From contig WFUY01000273.1 in NCBI GenBank assembly GCA_015484715.1, positions 1 to 9,178 on the forward strand: DNA of 9,178 bases, given 5' to 3'. Of the stretch, positions 6,015 to 9,178 are shown piece after piece; position 1 is the stretch's first letter, and each line of letters begins with the position of its first letter. The notes beneath the pieces are model-generated. The model worked only from the letters and a program-made list of their open reading frames with translations, was not told the DNA's origin and ran no database searches. Source of the stretch: Thermoflexales bacterium. GTDB taxonomy: Bacteria > Chloroflexota > Anaerolineae > S140-20. The position numbers were made by a program, and so were the translations under genes.

Positions 6015-9000
6015 ATGAAGACCAACAAGTTGCTCACCCTAGGTATCGTCATCGCAGTCTGCCTCCTGGCAGTCCTGACGATACGCACGACGGTCTCCGT
6101 CCTCGCTGCTCCCGGTGACTTGATCCAGCGGGTGTACACGGACAAAGCCCGGTACGATCCCGGAGATCCGGTGACCATCACCGTGGAGATCAAGAACAAC
6201 ACGGGGGCGGACTGGAGCGGTACGCTTTACCTGGACATCCGTCACCTGGAGACCACGGTCTATTCGGCCAGCCAGTCCCTCAGCGTGGCCTCGGGGGCGG
6301 CGACGACCAAGACCTTCACCTGGACTGCGCCGTCCACCGACTTCCGGGGCTACCACGTGGAGGTGCGGGCCGGGACCACCGATGCGAACGCGACGGCCAT
6401 TGACGTCTCCAGCGACTGGACGCGCTACCCCCGCTACGGCTATGTGCACGATTTCACCCCTGGTCAGACACAGGCCCAGAGCCAGGAGAAGATACGCCTC
6501 CTCGCCGAGAACTACCATATCAACGCCGTCCAATTCTACGACTGGATGTGGCGTCACGAGCAGGTCATCTCCCGTACCAACGGGACAATCAACGACCCCT
6601 GGTACGATTGGGCGGGGAACCCCATCTCGTATGGGGTGATCCAAGACCTAGTCGAGGCTGCCCACGGCTATGGGATGGCGGCCATGCCCTACTTTATGAT
6701 CTACGCCGCTCTCCAGGATTACCAGCAAGTCTCCGGCGTCAACCCCCAGTGGGGGTTGTACTTCGACACCACCCACACGAACCAGGTGGTCTTCGACTTC
6801 GGGGACGATGATCCCAACACCAACCTGTGGATCTTCAACCCGGCCAACCCGAACTGGCAAAACCACATCTTCCGCCAGTACGATGAAGCGATCCTCACGG
6901 CGGACTTCGATGGCATCCACCTGGATCAGATGGGCAATTACTGGAACACCACCTACTACGACTACTGGGGGAACACCGTTGACCTGGGCAACAGCTTCTC
7001 CGCTCTCATCAACAATGCCAAGGAGCACATCAGTGCCCTTGCCTACCACAATGCCGGCAAAACGGGTCAGGATGCTCTCACCTTCAACCTGGTCAACGGG
7101 GGCGTCAACGCCTGGGGCGTTAACGACGTGGTGCGCAATGGGGACGTGGACTTCCACTACAGCGAGATCTGGGAGAACAGCACCACCTACAAGGCGATCT
7201 ACGACTTCGTCCGCCAGGTCCGTACGGAGAGCGAGGGGAAGGCCATCGTGCTAGCGGCCTACCCCAACTACTACGAGAACACGGGGACCCGCTACGAGGC
7301 TGAGGACGCCACGCTGTACAACGTGGGGACCAACAACAATCATCCCGGCTACACCGGCTGGGGTTTCGTAGACCAGTTCGGTGAGGCAGGGGACTACGTC
7401 CAGTTCTCCATCTCGGTCCCCGAGGATGGCAAGTACGCCCTGGTCTTCCGCTACGGCAACGACACGGGGGCCACGGCCACCCGGAGCGTCTACGTGGACG
7501 GCGTGGACGAGGCCCAGATCGAGTTTCTGGATCAGGCCAACTGGGACACCTGGGCCCGCGATGCCTATCACGTGACGACGCTGACCGCCGGGAACCACAC
7601 TATCAAGCTGGCCCGGGATGCCGACGATTCTGGGTTCATCAACCTGGACAGCCTCACCTTGGGCACCTTCGACGAGGATACCGTCCGCCTGGCTAATGCC
7701 GCCTTTGCCGCTTCAGGAGCCTTCCATATCGAGATGGGCGAAGGGGACCAGATGCTGGGGCACCCCTACTTCCCCAACAACAGCAAGCAGATGCGCAATT
7801 CCCTGAAGGCGGCGATGAAGGACTACTACGATTTCATCACCGCCTACGAGAACCTCCTCTTCGACCCCGACCTGATCCCCGGTGACGGGGGGCTGCAGTG
7901 GATCGAGATCGCCAACGAGAGCCTCTCCGGCGATGGGTCCGGCAACACTATCTGGTTCCTGACCCGCCGCAACGACGACTACGAGGTCCTGCACCTTATC
8001 AACCTGGTCGGCAACGACGACCAGTGGCGCAACGAGGCCAACACGCCACCCACCAAGACCAACCTGGCCGTCAAGTACCGCATGGGCCCCAACGTCACCG
8101 TCTCCGGGGTCTACCTGGCCTCGCCCGACCTCGACCACGGCAAGACCCAGGCCCTGAGCTACACCACCGGGAGCGACAGCGTGGGCAACTACGTCGCCTT
8201 CACCGTCCCCTCGCTCCAGTACTGGGATATGATCTACATCAAGCGCTCCTTCACCGCGCCGACCGGCGACCGCTACGAGGCCGAGGACGCCATCAAGACC
8301 AACGTCGGGGTCAACACCAACCACACCGGCTACTCCGGCAGCGGCTTCGTGGACCTCTTCGAGAGCGTCAACGACGGTGTCTCCTTCCTCGTCTACGCGC
8401 CCACCGAAGACGACTACGTCCTGCGCTTCCGCTACGCCAACGCCACCGGCTCCACCGCCACCCGCGACGTCTACGTTGACGGCCAGTACGCCGGTCGGGT
8501 GACGATGAAGTCGCTGGCCAACTGGGATACCTGGGGCGACGGCATCCTCACCGTCCGCCTCAAGCCGGGGCTGCACCAGGTGGTCTTCTGGTTCACCTCA
8601 CAAAACGCCACCGCCATCAACCTGGACTACCTGGAGGTGCAGCCGGCCTACGTCTGGGCCTTCGACACCCAGATTGACCGCCTCCCCGACGGCTACTACC
8701 TCACCTTCCGGGTGGGGCTGCCCGGCTACGTCCACTGGGGGACGGACAACTGGAACAACGTGACCGACACCTGGTTCGTGCCCAACGGCTCCTCCGATCC
8801 CTACGAGGACTACGAGGCCACCATCGGCCCCTTCAGCGGCAGCACCGAGATCAACTTCACCTTCGCCTGGGATGACAACGACGACGGGACCATTGACCGC
8901 TGGGAGGGGCAGGACTGGTCCATCGGCACCAACGCTCCCACGGCCGATTACTACCAGGTCGAGGGGATCACGGGGAACAACTACGCCTTCGCCCAGTTCG

Positions 9001-9178
9001 ATGCCCGGGGCTCCCTCTTCGACTTCATGGTGCCCCTGGGCATCTGGAGCGGCATCAAGGTAGACGGCAGCGTGGGGGCCGAGGGGGCTCAGGTGAACAT
9101 CTACAAGTCGGTCGCCGGGGTGAAGGTGGGCAGCACCTACTACTGGCTGAACGACCCCACCTGGTGGGACTACAGCCA
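6015..9178 (+). CDS. Exported multidomain GH66 enzyme, CITase-like (3' partial)
   Basis: The frame from ATG 6015 is open to the window edge: 1,054 full codons with no stop, so the protein is longer still. Residues 1 to about 31 are a signal peptide (Lys2, Lys5, hydrophobic 6-23, likely cleavage after VLA31). Residues about 38-130 are an Ig-like domain. The GH66 barrel starts at YPRYGYVHDF, with NAVQFYDWMWRHE at 170-182, likely nucleophile Asp304 (FDGIHLDQMG) and likely acid/base Glu384 (HYSEIWENS). A CBM35-like domain (about 424-552) is inserted after VLAAYPNYYE, and the barrel resumes at DTVRLANAAFAASGAFHIE. A C-terminal beta domain ends near 745 (YVAFTVPSLQYWDMIYI). Then come a second CBM35-like domain (753-877), a CBM25-like domain (about 880-973) and an unidentified stretch to the edge. 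An inserted CBM35 in the catalytic region is the architecture described for cycloisomaltooligosaccharide glucanotransferases, enzymes that turn dextran into cyclic alpha-1,6-glucans; a dextranase with weak cyclising activity is the alternative. No wall or membrane anchor is visible, but the C-terminus is missing. Confidence 0.9.
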   Translation, partial: MKTNKLLTLGIVIAVCLLAVLTIRTTVSVLAAPGDLIQRVYTDKARYDPGDPVTITVEIKNNTGADWSGTLYLDIRHLETTVYSASQSLSVASGAATTKTFTWTAPSTDFRGYHVEVRAGTTDANATAIDVSSDWTRYPRYGYVHDFTPGQTQAQSQEKIRLLAENYHINAVQFYDWMWRHEQVISRTNGTINDPWYDWAGNPISYGVIQDLVEAAHGYGMAAMPYFMIYAALQDYQQVSGVNPQWGLYFDTTHTNQVVFDFGDDDPNTNLWIFNPANPNWQNHIFRQYDEAILTADFDGIHLDQMGNYWNTTYYDYWGNTVDLGNSFSALINNAKEHISALAYHNAGKTGQDALTFNLVNGGVNAWGVNDVVRNGDVDFHYSEIWENSTTYKAIYDFVRQVRTESEGKAIVLAAYPNYYENTGTRYEAEDATLYNVGTNNNHPGYTGWGFVDQFGEAGDYVQFSISVPEDGKYALVFRYGNDTGATATRSVYVDGVDEAQIEFLDQANWDTWARDAYHVTTLTAGNHTIKLARDADDSGFINLDSLTLGTFDEDTVRLANAAFAASGAFHIEMGEGDQMLGHPYFPNNSKQMRNSLKAAMKDYYDFITAYENLLFDPDLIPGDGGLQWIEIANESLSGDGSGNTIWFLTRRNDDYEVLHLINLVGNDDQWRNEANTPPTKTNLAVKYRMGPNVTVSGVYLASPDLDHGKTQALSYTTGSDSVGNYVAFTVPSLQYWDMIYIKRSFTAPTGDRYEAEDAIKTNVGVNTNHTGYSGSGFVDLFESVNDGVSFLVYAPTEDDYVLRFRYANATGSTATRDVYVDGQYAGRVTMKSLANWDTWGDGILTVRLKPGLHQVVFWFTSQNATAINLDYLEVQPAYVWAFDTQIDRLPDGYYLTFRVGLPGYVHWGTDNWNNVTDTWFVPNGSSDPYEDYEATIGPFSGSTEINFTFAWDDNDDGTIDRWEGQDWSIGTNAPTADYYQVEGITGNNYAFAQFDARGSLFDFMVPLGIWSGIKVDGSVGAEGAQVNIYKSVAGVKVGSTYYWLNDPTWWDYS
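7290..7670 (+). other. CBM35-like domain inserted within the GH66 catalytic region
   Basis: Residues 426-552 of the exported GH66 protein begin with RYEAEDA and contain GYTGWGFVDQF, YALVFRYGN, RSVYVDG, NWDTW and FINLDSLTL, the strand order of CBM6/CBM35-type sugar-binding modules. The smaller GH66 protein runs straight through the same point (YIPP then SQPHNVRLAD, residues 358-368), which defines the insertion boundaries well. In CITases this inserted module is known to hold the glucan and to assist ring formation. Confidence 0.75.
8271..8645 (+). repeat. Second CBM35-like domain, tandem relative of the inserted one
   Basis: Residues 753-877 repeat the inserted module: RYEAEDA, NVGVNTNHTGYSGSGFVD, YVLRFRYANATGSTATRDVYVDG, NWDTW and INLDYLEV line up in order with its counterparts. 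The DNA is still close in places: the first 21 bases (8271-8291) differ from 7290-7310 at one position. This points to duplication of the module within the gene, followed by divergence. It follows the end of the GH66 C-terminal beta domain and is probably a glucan-binding module. Confidence 0.75.
8652..8933 (+). other. CBM25-like beta domain with an EF-hand-like acidic loop (tentative)
   Basis: Residues about 880-973 show LTFRVGLPGYVHWGTDNWNN, then TWFVPNG, YEATIGPFSGSTEINFTFAWDD and WEGQDW. The order HWG...W, a central beta stretch with INFTFAW, and a closing W-x-G-x-D-W is reminiscent of CBM25-type starch-binding modules, but the match is by eye and weak. Between the last two parts lies a 12-residue acidic loop, Asp953 to Glu964, that fits the EF-hand calcium loop pattern. 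Confidence 0.35.

Overview
The window reads as one sugar-use locus, all on the + strand, from a GC-rich bacterium that is most likely a Chloroflexota member (Anaerolineae or Caldilineae type). The lineage call is an inference. It rests on the substrate-binding lipoprotein, whose lipobox Cys is followed by a Thr/Pro and then Val/Glu/Lys-rich linker of the kind common in that phylum, and on the GC-rich codon use.

Layout: (1) 2-910, the C-terminal part of a ROK-family protein, probably the sugar-responsive regulator, cut by the left edge. (2) 911-1082, a gap with two short inverted repeats and a strong Shine-Dalgarno, probably the control region of the transport operon. (3) 1083-2456, a lipoprotein substrate-binding protein; a perfect 11-bp stem-loop at 2479-2508; then two CUT1-type permeases (2559-3452 and 3452-4309) that overlap by one base. 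No ATPase gene is present. (4) 4321-5988, a glycoside hydrolase family 66 (GH66, dextranase / cycloisomaltooligosaccharide glucanotransferase) enzyme with no signal peptide. (5) 6015 to the right edge, a second and much larger GH66 protein with a signal peptide. It has a CBM35-like domain inserted inside the catalytic region, a second CBM35-like domain after it, and a further beta-type domain carrying an EF-hand-like acidic loop. It has no stop codon in the window and is at least 1,054 residues long.

How the parts may work together: the exported GH66 enzyme, whose domain order resembles cycloisomaltooligosaccharide glucanotransferase (CITase), would act on dextran or a similar alpha-1,6-glucan outside the cell. 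The lipoprotein and permeases would import the linear or cyclic products, the cytoplasmic GH66 enzyme would open or shorten them, and the ROK protein would sense the resulting sugar. This layout parallels the cyclodextrin route (external CGTase, ABC importer, internal cyclodextrinase), but for alpha-1,6-glucans. Gene families and catalytic residues are seen in the sequence; substrate, cyclic products and regulation are inferred.
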